Part shown: positions 45,317 to 57,900 of the stretch, in pieces
How positions within the stretch are numbered: the stretch's first letter is position 1
How the letters are laid out: every line of letters begins with the position of its first letter
From: Aptenodytes patagonicus
Lineage: Eukaryota > Chordata > Aves > Sphenisciformes > Spheniscidae
NCBI RefSeq assembly: GCF_965638725.1
Contig: NC_134963.1
Span: 8,687,501-8,751,500, forward strand
Length of the DNA: 64,000 bases
Reading direction: 5' to 3'
Notes under the pieces: generated by a model
Told to the model about the DNA's origin: nothing
Databases searched by the model: none
The model's input: only the letters and a program-made list of their open reading frames with translations
Position numbers and translations under genes: made by a program

Positions 45317-47756
45317 GCTGCTTCCTTGGACAGCCGTTACCCTGTGGCACGGGGAAGCCAGCCAGCCCTGCAAGCCTGGGCAAGACAGGGATGCTGCCAG
45401 TACTCAGTTTCTTACTAACGTTATGAGGTTCTGCCAGTAACAGAGAGGGACTTTGATGACAGAAATTCCTCTTCTTTTGATCTTGTCCCTTGATGCATAG
45501 CATCCCCTTTAGTATTTTTTTAGGGCTCTGTTCTCTCCCTGGGATTTTTACGTTGTTTGTTACTACAATATCTGAGCACACAAGAGTTTCAGCTCTGGAT
45601 GGATTTTCATCCAGAAGAGCTCCAAATTCAGCATTGGGTTTTTCTTTCAAAATCCAGCCTCTGTAACGCTCTCTGAACACTGGAAAATCTGGTCCTAACC
45701 TCCTCTGGGAACTCTAGACTTGAGGTTTTTGTACCTGCCTTACTCTAGCTGCTTGTGTTAGGAGTCTGGTCTCGTTATCGTTCCTCTGCAACCCTTGTTA
45801 GGGGAGAGCTCCTCGGAAGGCAAGTCAGAGCTCCTGACTTCGGTGACTGTCCTGACTTTCCCTCTGAAGGTGCCTGTCTCTTCCTCTCTTAATTAAAAGA
45901 CCAGCTGCTCAAAGCTAGACAGTGCAAACAATCCCCTTGGTGCCTGCAGGTTTTCTGTGTGCTTCTGGGGCTGGCTGCAAAGCCCCCTAAGTCCACTGAA
46001 AGTCTCCAGTTAGGTCTTGGTGGGCTTCTTGCACATGTCTGTGAAGAGGAAAATAGCCCAGGGTCCCTGAGTGGTCTTTGCTTTTGGAAGATGCACTTCT
46101 GTGGCCGCTTTTCCTGCAGTGGCTCTCCAGTGTTGCAGCCCCTGGAGCACGCTGCATGAAGTGCCTCTCCAGCACTACCAGCGTGAGAGCTGAGCTGCTG
46201 TGTCATGCTAAGGCTGCGCTACGGGGGGTTTGGATTCATTTTTCAACTCAGGTAAAAACAATAAAGGAAAAGGAGAGGTGTAGGTTGTTGGTAGGTCTAG
46301 TTTGGCCAGGGAGGGCTTTGTCATGGCCACAGAAGGCTGCTGTGAATGTGTGCTTTCAGCAGCAGGGAAGACGCTGGGTTGTAGCTCTCTATAAGGGTAC
46401 TTTCTCTCAAGTTTTGCTGCAAAAATTTGTGTTCCCCCTCCATGCAATGTGTGATATTTGTGTGCTCTCCTCCTCCCCTCTGCAAGATAAGGCCCTGCTC
46501 TTCTCTTGCTGTTGGAGTGCTGCTCACCAGAAGGGAAAAGGGGCCCTTCCCTTCTTCTGTGGAACATCTGTTTGTGTTGACTGTGTTTTGTATTTACTTG
46601 TGGCATGTGTCAGATGTTGCTTGCAGAAAAAAAAGACAGATGTAAATCTGCAGAAGAGAAAACTGCTGCTTCAGAAAAGTTCTGCAGTGTGGTGAAGCGA
46701 TTTGCAGTTTCTGAGCAAATCAGCTAGTCTTTCTGCAGTACGGGGACACAGAGGCTGCAGCTAGAAAAACCAGGGAACAGTAGTAGGTACTGAACCCTTT
46801 GGGGAAGAGGACTGCAGCAGGGGGTGAGAGTAATGGGGAGCCTTTCATTTCTCATAATCCCAACAAGCAAATGTGTGCCAACCGTCTAGGAAATTCTTTG
46901 AAGCAATTTTCTGCATTAAATCTCCAAAGAGTGCTTGGTCTGTAGTAGCCCAGGAAACAAAGGCATTTGAGCTTCAAATCTGCCAGTTCATATGTGAATC
47001 TTTCATCTTTCCACAAAGTAGAGCGGGAAGCTTGTGCCCTCCCTACCAGGCTGTTCCTGTTCCCTCTAAGTCCTAGGACAGGTAATAGTCTGCCTGCATC
47101 ACCTTCTCCGAAGGGGAAGGGAAGTGCTCTGTCCTCCCCTTTCTGAGGGACAAGAACCAATAGGTCAACTTAAACACAGTCTTACCAAGCAACATTGCTG
47201 ACACTTTATCTTTTAAGCTTCTCTTTTTCTTTTCTTGGTTTTTTAAACAAAAACAGCCAAGAAATTCTGCACAATATTTGCTGTCTGTATTAACTGAGAG
47301 TGTCTTTGGGCCGCTCAATATCAGTGTTTTTTGAATAACTTCTGGGGGGAAAAAGTATTTATTTATTGATTGTACATTACTGTGTGTCCTTGTATACTTA
47401 AGTATGTGAGTGTGCATTGTTATGCAAATGGAGATATATCTTTTCAATGTTCTTTACAATATCTTGTAAATGTTTATCAGAAAATTGTGTCTATATATAA
47501 TATATATACAGTATAGAGAGAAAATACGTGAATTAAGTGGGTTATTTTTTGAGGGGGGGAGAAGAAATCTTTTGCTTCTACGAACTGTGTGGTTTCTATA
47601 GCACCTATTCCATGATGTGCCAATCTGTCACTGTCCCTGTACTGTGAGAGTTATTCTGGTACGGCAACAGGGAAGCTCAGAGCAGAAGAACCATCGTGAC
47701 CTCAGCTTGGCTTGATTTTAGTTCTGACTTTAAAACTGAAAAAGGAGAAAAAAAAT

Positions 47757-47762
47757 ATTAAA
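47757..47762 (+). terminator. SGSM1: poly(A) signal ATTAAA at end of AT-rich UTR
   Basis: The common variant hexamer ATTAAA sits in an A-rich stretch and is followed by CTGTGGTGCTGAG, a GT-rich downstream element. It coincides with the end of the UTR-like composition. Confidence 0.45.
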
Positions 47763-49921
47763 AAAATAGCTTTATTCCAGCTGTGGTGCTGAGTAGAGTC
47801 TGCAGGAGCAGACCTCTGCTCGAGCTGTGCAGGGTTTCATGCCTGCCCTGGGATTGGCTTGGGTAAGAACAGTTGCAGAGTTCAGGCTTGGTGTGGGTTG
47901 CAAAGAAATCAGATAGTCCAAAGAATATGGTATGCCATTTAAATTGGGACTAAAGCCATTCTCCTTTGCAGCTGATCGTACCGTTTTGTCAGGAAGGGAG
48001 CATTACATGACCTGTACGGAGTACTTGCGGAGCTGATCTGCTCTCCTAACTAGTGCCCATCCAGACTAGCTCTGCTGAAGGCGGTGCGCCCCACGCACTG
48101 CTCTACTCTAGTTCGTACAAAAGTCAGCGAAAACCATCTGCTCCCGAATACTCCCGTGAGAACTCGAGTCTGAACTTGGATGTCCAGCTTTGTGTTCCCA
48201 TGCAGATCTGAGACAGAAGACGTGAACGGTTTCCGGGCCCTGCACTGGTGGACGGTGCCATTCCCCGGCTGCCCGCCCTGCCAGACCCTCGCCGTGCTGC
48301 CGGCATGGGAGTGGCAGGACAGCGGCTGTGGGAGGTCAGAAATAGGCTGTGATAGTCCCTGTGCTCTGCCCTTCCACAGCCCCTGTCCACACACGGTCCT
48401 AGCTTGGTTTCGAGCATCTTATCAGAAGTCGCAGCGGGTAGCAGCTGTGCTCCTTGCTGACCCCTCCGGGGCAGCCGCTGTCCGACCGGCAGGTTTATGT
48501 GCTTGTGTGGAGACCCATAATGAAGCAACACCAGGAGTCTGGGGCTCGAGATCTATTCGATGGTTGAAAGCTACTAAAATTTAAGCAAAGGTTTTTGTTG
48601 TCCAGCTGTTCGTAGGCCTTCTCCTGCCTCAGCCTCTCCTGCCTGGCTCTGCCCCTCTGCTAGATTGCCCTGAGGTGACAGCATTATTCTGGGTTTCCGA
48701 CAGCGTGAATCCCCATGGCCCTGCAAGATGGCACAGATCTCTCCCGGCTGTGCAGCCGCAGGATTGCCTGTTTACCACAGAGGGAGAAGCCCGTCGCAGG
48801 GGAATGCTTGCCCATATACAGTAATCTTGTCTGGCTCCTTGTGGGAGAGGAATGTCTCATCCCAGCAACTCCGGGCAGCTGAAATCCACCCTGTGCAATG
48901 GCACTACAAGCCAGGGACTATCTTTAGCCTGCTGTTGTTCGCGCTGTGGGACCAGGGACTCGAGCTGCTGTGCCTTCTGACTCGAGACTGCTGCATCCTT
49001 CCCGCGGGGTGCAGCGAGGTTTGCATCCCACTTGCCCCCAGCCTGTGTTCTCTGCTCCAGGTCGCTCCAGAGCTGAGCCTGAGGGAAGGATGGATTCCAC
49101 GTGCTGAGCTGTTCAACTCACATTGCACCCGCACTGAGCATCCGCAGAGGTGTGGGGTTTTCGCTTTATCTTTTGTTAGAGCTGCTCAGCTTGCAGATAA
49201 TCTCGGTATGTTTAAATACAGTGAATGTTTGTGTCCAGGCCCCGTGTTCTCCCGAGGGAGTTACTAATGGGTTCTCTTTCTGCATTTGAGCTTTCTGCTG
49301 ATGCAACCTACCAAATAACTCTTGGTACCCATCTCTTTTAGTGTTTCTCATGTAAACACTTTAGAAGTTGTCTTTGTTCCTAAATGTGCGATTTTTATAG
49401 GATTTTTTCTCTTACTGTGTTGAGTCTCTGATTTGCTTTGCTATTAACATTTTTCATGAAGACTGAGAGGGTTTTTTGCATGGGAACTTCTTGCTGCCAC
49501 CCTGTTCTGCTCTCATCCAGCCTCTTACATTTTGAACATCCCTTAACATATCCAAATATACCTTTTACTGTAACTAGAGCCAGCAGCAGAAATGCAGGTA
49601 TCGGCAACCATTGTCACTGATAAGTAAAAAACAGATCAAGAGAAGTGACTATTCTTGACCTGGTAGCTAGGAATTGCAGTTCTGCTGGGAACCCATCCAT
49701 GGGCAAGCTGAGCCCATCCCTAAATCCCACCTTGGAGACACAAGCCTTGTGGCAGGCTGGTGGCAAAGAGCAATTTACGGGATGAGACTCTTCTTATTCT
49801 TTCTTCTTTCTTTATTTATTTACTTATTTTAATCTGGCTGGCTAGTTTTCCTTTCTTTCCCCATTTACTTTGAGTAGCTGGCTAATTCTCTGCACTGGGA
49901 GCCACTGTGGCAAACAGTCCT

Positions 49922-49951
49922 CAAAATAGGTATGGGACCATACCTATTTTG
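49922..49951. repeat. palindrome with 14-bp perfect arms
   Basis: CAAAATAGGTATGG (49922-49935) and its exact reverse complement (49938-49951) are separated by two bases. No function is evident. Confidence 0.95.
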
Positions 49952-51163
49952 TTTTGTACCATCCTAGTTTCAGGATTCTCATCACGTAAGTTTGCTTTTA
50001 AAAATATGTTATGCTGTCTTAAATTGCTGCTCGCTACTGTGGCATTGCTGTTCAGCTAGTAGTAGCCTCTGAGCCTGTTCATCAGTGGGGCCAAAATGAT
50101 TGTCATTTCATCAAAACATCTGTCAAATATTTTTCACTCCATTTGGGAATTTCCAGTAGTACCGAGCAGTTCTGGGCACATTTTCTGCATTTTACTATTG
50201 CGTGAGCACAAACTGATAGTGAAAGAGCACAATTCACAGCTGAAGTGACAATTTTCTAGCAATATGGAAGGGTTGTAACTCTTACCAGAACCAGTTTTCA
50301 GAAATTCTTATGAAAGTTTTCAGATACCCTGAAGTAGATAAAATGCCACTTACTGTTGCCTACTATTTCAAGCACTCCAGTGATCTTCGCTCAAGGTCAT
50401 TATCCTCGTTGCCTGCCCTGAAGTAAACATATATCGCTGATTAAGGCGCCTGAAGTCTTTGTGGTCCCCAGTCACACTCACCACACTTATGTTTTATGGT
50501 GGCAGCGTGGGGCAAAGTTAAGGCTGTTTTGGTGCCATAGCTGTGCGTTTCTACAGCTTGGGGTGTTTGGGTTTCTTCTAAACTTTGTCCGAATCCTGAA
50601 TTTCCTGGAGAATGTACGTTGTTGGAATAGCCATAGCCTTTTAATATGTGTCTAACTTTAGATTAGTGATAAACATATTCAACCTTAAATTCTCATTCAG
50701 TACTTCAATAACTTCCTTTTTTAAATTGATTTTGTACACGGGGACTGAGCGGGGAGCCCAAAGATGGAGCTGCAGGTGACAGCCTCTGGTCCGCGGCCAG
50801 GTGCGATCGCTCCCGAGCCGCTGGCACACGAAGGGTCTGTGGCCCCATCGGCTCTGCCTGCGCCCGGGGCTCCGGCAGCCGGGGCCAGTCCTGCGCCCAC
50901 AGCCGTGTCTGGAGCCAGGCGGGTTGTGTCCCAGCCTCTGCCCCTCTGGATGGGTTTGCTGAGTCTCTCGGGTCTGCCGCAGAAAGCCCCCGCTTTCCTC
51001 TGCCCAGCAAGAGCAGCCATCGCCCTTGGCGGCAGTGAGAACCTCTGAGGAGCTCGGCTCGCGGCAGGGGATGGGCATTAAGCGCTGCTGAAGTGGGAGA
51101 CGGCTAGGAGGAAGGCCACTTTTCATCAACTTTTTTGTAAGGGGTAAAAAGCACCATTTATCC

Positions 51164-51183
51164 TTTTTTTTTTTTTTTTTTTT
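51164..51183. repeat. poly-T run, 20 bases
   Basis: An uninterrupted T20 followed by AATAAAT. It could be a reverse-strand poly(A) relic of a retroposed sequence, but no flanking duplication or source sequence is recognised. Confidence 0.8.
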
Positions 51184-51948
51184 AATAAATCAATGCTAAA
51201 ATTTAAACTATGCACAAGATCTCAAAAAGTACATGGAAGTTTTAAGAATCAGTGTGGCTTCACTGCTAAGGAAGATAAAGAATTGAAAATCCTAATACTG
51301 GATACTGAGATACTAAAAAATTTCATTTTCATGACTACATAAGAAGATCTGCTTAAATTCTCAGAAATTCAGTCTCTTCTTGGAGAATAATTCCCAGGAG
51401 CCAGGGAAGGAGAAAGCTGTTTTTCACAAACAGCATTAATGAAAATTTTTTGTTGAAAATCCAACTCGGCTGTAACCTTAGACACATGATTGTCACTTCC
51501 CTAGTGCTAAGGTGTGTTCTGGAGAGCTTGGCAGGGTGAGCGGGTGACGCTGGGCTGTCACCCCGCTGCAGCCGTTGTGGAGATGACAGGTACCATCCCA
51601 AGCTCTGGGGGACAAGGGATTACCTCTCAACAGCAGGGTTATGAATGTATCTGATGTACTGGCATTAGACTTTTATGTTGCCCTACACTGAATTGCTGCT
51701 TTTATATGTTGGATGCCATTTTGGTCTCTGGGAGTTGCTCTATCTGAGCTTAATGAGCACTACAGCTTTTAATATATTTGTAGAAGTGCTGCTAATGTTC
51801 TTAGATTATTTGAATTCCACACTGTGGTATAATATCTGTTTTATATTATTTTATCCATGCTTTTGGTTTTTTATGTAAACTGTTCCTTATTGTTGTTCAG
51901 AAAGAAAAATTAAAGCTCTATTCTCTATGGTTAATGTATTTTCAAATC

Positions 51949-51954
51949 AATAAA
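51949..51954 (+). terminator. strong distal poly(A) signal AATAAA
   Basis: AATAAA is followed by GTTGTTCTTTATG, a good downstream U/GU-rich element. It ends a 500-bp AT-rich stretch (about 51450-51950) with typical 3' UTR texture. It may serve a long SGSM1 3' UTR isoform (about 7.1 kb) or an unrecognised transcript. Confidence 0.5.
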
Positions 51955-51969
51955 ATCCTGGTTGTTCTT

Positions 51970-54900
51970 TATGGCTGCGCAGTCCCTGGTAAGACGGCAG
52001 ACGTGGAGTACCCCAAAAAGGCAGTGCTGACGCCTTCAGAAATGCTGCGTCTGAGGGCACTGGGGGGTAACTCTGCTGCGCCCAAAAATGCTTTCGTCTG
52101 GGGGAGCAGTGGGATGATCAGGTGCTTTTACCCTTGTTTTGAGGACAGACGTCTGCTTCCCTCCTCAGAATTACCTGTTCCTTGTTGCTAGAAAAACTGC
52201 TGCTAATTTTTAATGAGCACTCAAAGCCACAGCAAAATAACTGGGCCTGAATCAACTTCGGTCTGGAAAAAGCTCTTCCCGTTGCTGAATGCATGTCGGT
52301 AAATGTTCACTGGTGCCGTTAATGAAACAGTAATTCTAATGAAGTTAATCTGCACCGAGCTATTCTTGTGCTCTCTAAGCTGCTGACAAGGAATTTTTCA
52401 AAGTAAGAATCGGTGCGTGGCCTGAGAGAGAATCTTTCGCTTGCCTTCCTCCCACTTCTAGCACTTCTGTACTGGGGAACACACGTAGTTACAGATAGCT
52501 CTGTGCAGCACTGCGACTGCTGTTCGGTTTATTTCATGCTTGTGTAGCAGCTTTTCTTGTTTCCTCGCGGCGCTGTTGAGGGGAAGGCCTGAGATCTAAT
52601 GGTGCCTCTTGGGTACAAATGAATCGGGGAGCAGATCATCCCGGGGCGGGCAGAGGTGTGCTGGTTTCATCCCCCTGGGTGCCGTGGAGCTGTGGCATGC
52701 ACAGCCCCGCAGGCAGCAGCTGCAGCTGGGGTACAGGCAGCTCAGCTGGAGACCTGCCTGCATTTCGGCACCGGAGTCTTGGGGGGAGAGAGGCGAGAAG
52801 GGCCCTGGGCTGCAGGCTGGCTTGTGCCGGGGAGTTCAGGCGTGGCCATAGGGAGTGGGATGGGGAATGGCTCTGGGGGTGTTTTGAGAAGCCTGGCTGC
52901 CTGCTGCAGCTCGGCAGAGCTCTGGGTCTCTGCCTGTGTGAGCAATCCCAGGCTCCCCACAGTGCTGGGGGTCGTGTGTGTCTTGCCCAGATGTTTCCTT
53001 TCCAAAATAACTCGAGGAGAGTGCCATCACTGCCAGGCTGCGCAGAGGTCTGCGGGAGCCGCATGTGAGCAGGGTGAGATGCTCCTCAGCATCCCATTAG
53101 TCCCAGCCTCCGGTGGGGCAGATGCTCTGGGGCAGAGCTGCTGCTCCTTCACCCATGGGGGAATGGCGGGAGGCTCCTGGTTCTGCTTCCAGCCCCCTGG
53201 TTATGCCGGTGTGACCAGCTGCACCGCGGTTATCCGGGCTCCTGTCCCAGCACATGGGGCTGCAGTCTGCTCCACTTGCTGGCCAGCCGAGTGACTTGTC
53301 TGGGGCCAGGGCCAAATTTTACCAAGACCCTGAGAATCGCAGCATGTGGGATGGGGGAGCTGAAACAAGCTGGGCCCGAGGGGGAGGCGGGAGTGCCGTG
53401 CTAATGAATTGGAGGGGTTGGAGAAGTGCTGGGACAGGCCTGCACCGTGGCACCGGGCCAGCACACATGCTGCCACAGCCCAGCCCTGCTCCACAGCTGG
53501 GGACCCAGGGCACGGAGTGAGCGGCAGTGTGGCCGGCCAGGGGGTGGGCAGGGGGGAGCTGAGGGTTGCAACCGAGCTGGGGAGACACAACCCAGTGCTG
53601 GAAACTGCAGCCCTCCGCATTCCACCACCCCGAGCTCGCCGGGGGTGGCTCTTCCCCATGATTGTCTTTTCTCAAAGTCGGACCCCACGGCAGCTCTGCA
53701 CGCGCCCAGTCCTGTTCCCAGAGCCAGTCCTTCGCTCCGCAGGAGGTGGAGAACAGCTTTGCTCTGCAGAGCCCAGGGCTGTGTCCTGGGGGCGTGGAGG
53801 CACGGAGGCAGCCAGGTGACGAGTGTGCACCGCAGGATCCCCAGCGGCCAGAGGGGTGATGTTAGAACTGCGTTTTTGAGGAGATTTGTATTTTCACATT
53901 GCTCCCAGCTTTCAGAGCCCTCCTTTGCTCTTGTCAAGTCCCTCCTCTCGCAGGGAACCCTCTGTCACCTCATCTCCCTTTTGCACTTCTCCCCTCTTGC
54001 CCTGTTGCAGTCCTTGTTTTGATCATGGTCCTCGCCTTCCCCGATTGCATCTCTTGGCCCTCTCAGTCCAGCCAGCCCATGGCCTTGCTGCCTGACCCAG
54101 TCCCTCCTCAGGCAGATGCTGTGTGCAGCCAGGCAGTGACACCTCCTTACCTCTGCTGCCTGCTGATACTGGCACCTCCGTCCTTCCTCTTGCTGGTACC
54201 CCCCTGGTAGTGTGGGGAATTTAAACTGATGACTGTTAAGCTGAAGTAGGGCACCTAAAGAGGAGAAAAAAGGCTGCCAGTCGCTAGGGAACGGCTGGGC
54301 CGGGTCCTCGGCTGCTGCACGAATGAGTGAATCGCCCCAAGGTACAGCCAATGGAAAGATGGCAGAGGGCCCTGGTGTGAGGGCAGCTCCTGGCCATGGG
54401 GCAGCCCAGAGCCAGGACCTGGTGGTGATTTTTTACATCTGCGTGTGATCCTCCGCTAACACAGATGAGCTGTGCAGAAGGCAAGGGGGTGCTCTCTGTA
54501 ACAGTGCGTAAAATGACCTTGGACTTGATCTCGTTACCTTGCCTTGGTATTTCCTGGATCTATCTCTAGACCTTTAAACTGGTAGCGATATGACAGGCTG
54601 CGGTGCCTTTCTCGCTGCAGGTAAGCAGGTAATGGGAGTGACAAGTTTTTCATTAAAAAATGCAAGGAGGATGAGAGGAGAGCGGGAAGATGAGCTGCTC
54701 ACGGGTCCCTGCTTGCGCTCAGCGCTGGCACTTGTCATCCCTGTAGACTCTAGAAGGTCTTTGGGTGCTCGCGGGGGCTTCCAGCGCTCCCCGGGGAGGG
54801 TGTCATGCGTGGGCATGGGGAAGAAGTGAGCTCTGACCCTGGGAGTGCTCGGTGCCATCAGCCACCTTTTAACGATGTTGTGCTTGTCGGTTCCTGTGCT

Positions 54901-57900
54901 CGCACTGGGGAGGCGGAACAGATTTGCATCAGCCTGAATGTCATGTTTTAAACAGCCCCAACCAAGTTTAAATGCATTTCTAAAAATGGGATAGAAGTGA
55001 AAGCAAGATTGGATACTAGCTCCAGATTCCTGCCTCTACATACTTATGAGAAGAGGCTTAATTAAATAAAACCTGGTATTTAATTAATCCTTAATATGTT
55101 TGCTTCTTGGGGCATGTTTGCTCTAATGGCACAGCACCAGTTTTTAGCGCAGGCTAATTGATTGCCAGGGAACTCACAGTTAAGAACTTCAAAAGGCTGA
55201 TGAAGACACTCCCCAAACACGCATAGTTTGCAAAATGTCAGGGTGGGATTCAACCAGCCCTCGCGAATGTGTTAATTACCTGATATTAATTGACAATCTA
55301 ATCACTAGAGGCCAGGTCCCCAATGTGCAAAAGCAGAAATGCTCTGCATTCACGGTGCGGAGAGACTGGCAAAAATCCTGCTGTTTAGATGGAGGAAAGT
55401 AATGATCATAACAGTGAATTTCATTAATTTTTAACTCGGATACTTCCTCACAAAAGCAGATATCCTGAGGTTGTGCTTTGAAGTGCACTTACATTGGTAT
55501 AGCCACTGAAATTTCCATCAGAATTGCCACCTCCATGCAGCGGAGGAGACAACAGCCTACAAAGCGGCTCCTGAACAGTAGCAACTTTCGGTCCGCTACA
55601 GGAAGAAGAACCATTCCCGACGTTGTGCACTGGGCTGGAAACAAGGGCACTTCAGGAGATGCTTCACCATCAACCGGTGTCGGAGGGTGGCAGCTCCTCC
55701 GAGGGCAGGAGGGGTGGTGGCAGCCCCAGTATTTTTTGTGGTCAGTTTTGATCCTCTGCAGCATGAGTCTGAGCCCTTAGGCTGCCTGTGCGAATGCAGC
55801 AACTGCGGCTGACAAACCAGTTTTACGTGGCACGGACCCAGGGCAGCCCAAGGCGGTGGCTGTGTCTGATGGGGGGTGAGGAGGCAGACGGGGGGCTGTG
55901 TTGGTAAGCCCGGCAGCGCGGCTGCCAGCGCTTGTCCTAACACACCCTCCCTGCGACGTTGCGGCACATGGGACCTGCGCAGCGCCTCGGCCGTGGCCGC
56001 AGCAGCCAGGAAGGACCAGGCATATTTATAGCACATCATTGTTAACGTACATGAATGAACATGTTAAAATCTCAGCACAAACAAAGTACTTCTAGTCTAA
56101 AAATCTACTTCTGCTAAGGTCTGCTCTGTCAACACCTCTAGCTGCATCTGACTTGTTTAAGGTGTTCTAACACGTGTTTCAGAGATGCCCTTTTTCTAGG
56201 GAAAATAAAGCCAGTATACAAAGGCTTACCCACAACCTGGGCAAATCCTGGGCCCCATTTTGCACCAGTACAGCATGGTTTGCACAGGCGCCGCTAACTT
56301 ACCCTGATGCCAGGGTAAGGTGCACTAGCACGACTCGTGGTGACAGCCTCGGGTCCCTACCCAGCCCGGCAGTGCTGAGAGCCGGAGGTCTGTGCAATAG
56401 GGATGAGCTTTGCCAGCCTAGGATTTGGAGTCTCCTTTTGCTAGATTTGTGTGCAGTGGCTGTGATGGAGCAATTTGTGCTATGGTATTTCCAAAGATCT
56501 GTGGATGTACCTCACAGCCATGAAAAACAAGCTCAGATGCAGGAGACAAAGGAGCAGGGATGTGTTAAGCCATTTCTTAAGCACAAGGAAGTAGAGTGCT
56601 TTTTCCTGGAGCATTTCTCAGAAAGTGAAAGCATTTCTGCAACACTTTTAGCAGCTGCATTAGAATGACATGTAAGCATTCACAATATTTATCTGAAAGC
56701 TCTCAACTATGATAATGCACAAACTGAGATTATCTGTGCTGGTTTAGACAGAAGTGTATTTGCCGACGAGCTTCCAGGAGTTCAGTGAGGCTGTTGGGAG
56801 CAAGATGCTGTCGTCACTGTGAGGGGGGCTTGGGGTTCAGCACATGGTCTCTGGTTTAGTGACTGAGCTGGCTGTTGGGTGAACAAGTTTATTTGAACTT
56901 TTATTAGTTCAGCAAGGGGAACAAAGATACTCGCTTTTATCACTTTGACTAACAACGTGTTGTTGTTGGCTGAGTTACAGGAGTGCGAGCTGAAATCTGA
57001 GTCACTCTTCTGCTTGGGAAAACAAAAACAGACTCCCAGGAAATCTGCTTTCCTTTGTTCTCACCACAGTCCCCCCACGTCTGACCATGTGCTGTTCACT
57101 GATAGCACAGGGCGGGCCTCCGACTAGGATGGGTGCCGTGTCCTCGCCCAAACCAGCGGAGGCAAAACCGCCAGAGATTATATAATTGACAAAAATTCCA
57201 CACCCACTGATTTTTGACTCTGATGCAATAAAACCTCCACTACAGTGCAATGTAACAACGCCTTCCTACTGAAGAGCATTATACATACAAATTTGATGCT
57301 CAGTTATCCTTGTTTTTTTGTCAAGGATTTCTGGCTATTGCTGCTTTCAGCAGCAGATAAGGAAGATTTGACAACCTCTGCCTTCCTGGATTACTCCTTT
57401 CTGGAGGAAGAAGTATTTTGTGGATACGGAAGGTATAATCCTGCAAGGCACCATGCACCCATCAGAGGGGTAATGCCCCTTCCAGGCCTGCAGCCAGGGC
57501 TGCTCAGCGCCCTGGCAGAGCTCAACCTTTGCAAGGGCGTGAATGATGGTCAAAGCGAGCCAGCTGACATTGGACTGTGTGTTTCACAGACTCTTCCCAT
57601 TTAATCAGGACTCTCTCTTCTGTGTTCCTTCTCCTAGTCCCGCTCCCGTTTAAATCAGGAGTGAAACTTGGGGGCGGGAGAGGAAGCAATGGGGGGTCCG
57701 GCTGGTGGGGCTTTTATCAGGAGGGCTGCGCTGGGGCTGTCCCCTCCGCTGTGCTCTGAGCCGGGCACTTAGTGCTCTCTGTGTAGCTCTGCACTGATTT
57801 TCATGGTGGATGAACATGAAGAGGTGGGAAAGGAACTTTTAAGGATCCCTGCCGTGGTGGTGATGGGGAGTAGGAGATTTTCTGCTTTCCTTTTTGCAGA

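Larger units (their letters stand above)
44866..47785 (+). other. SGSM1: probable SGSM1 3' UTR
   Basis: This stretch follows the stop codon and has no recognisable coding gene. Its 3' part (47200-47780) is AT-rich with UTR-like features: TGTAAATGTTTAT (Pumilio-like), ATATATAATATATATA (around 47492-47508) and A-rich runs. Candidate polyadenylation signals are AATAAA at 45311-45316, AATAAA at 46260-46265 and ATTAAA at 47757-47762. The last is followed by a GT-rich stretch. A 3' UTR of about 2.9 kb would suit a brain-expressed gene. The exact end is inferred. Confidence 0.55.
47786..51400. other. 3' flank, no gene recognised
   Basis: The coding frames are short and unconvincing. The stretch includes a pyrimidine/A-T-rich patch at 49790-49840, a small palindrome at 49922-49951, a sharply GC-rich island at about 50750-51060 and a T20 run at 51164-51183. 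Confidence 0.55.

Noticed and set aside
51164..51189. Poly-T plus AATAAA as a reverse-strand processed pseudogene end
   Set aside because: No gene-like sequence precedes it on the minus strand and no flanking target duplication was seen.
52656..54022. Long overlapping frames on both strands, one with hydrophobic stretches (53899-54210)
   Set aside because: Considered as a possible tetraspan gene. No LHFPL-type motifs or convincing splice structure were seen, and frames on both strands are equally open, which indicates low stop density.
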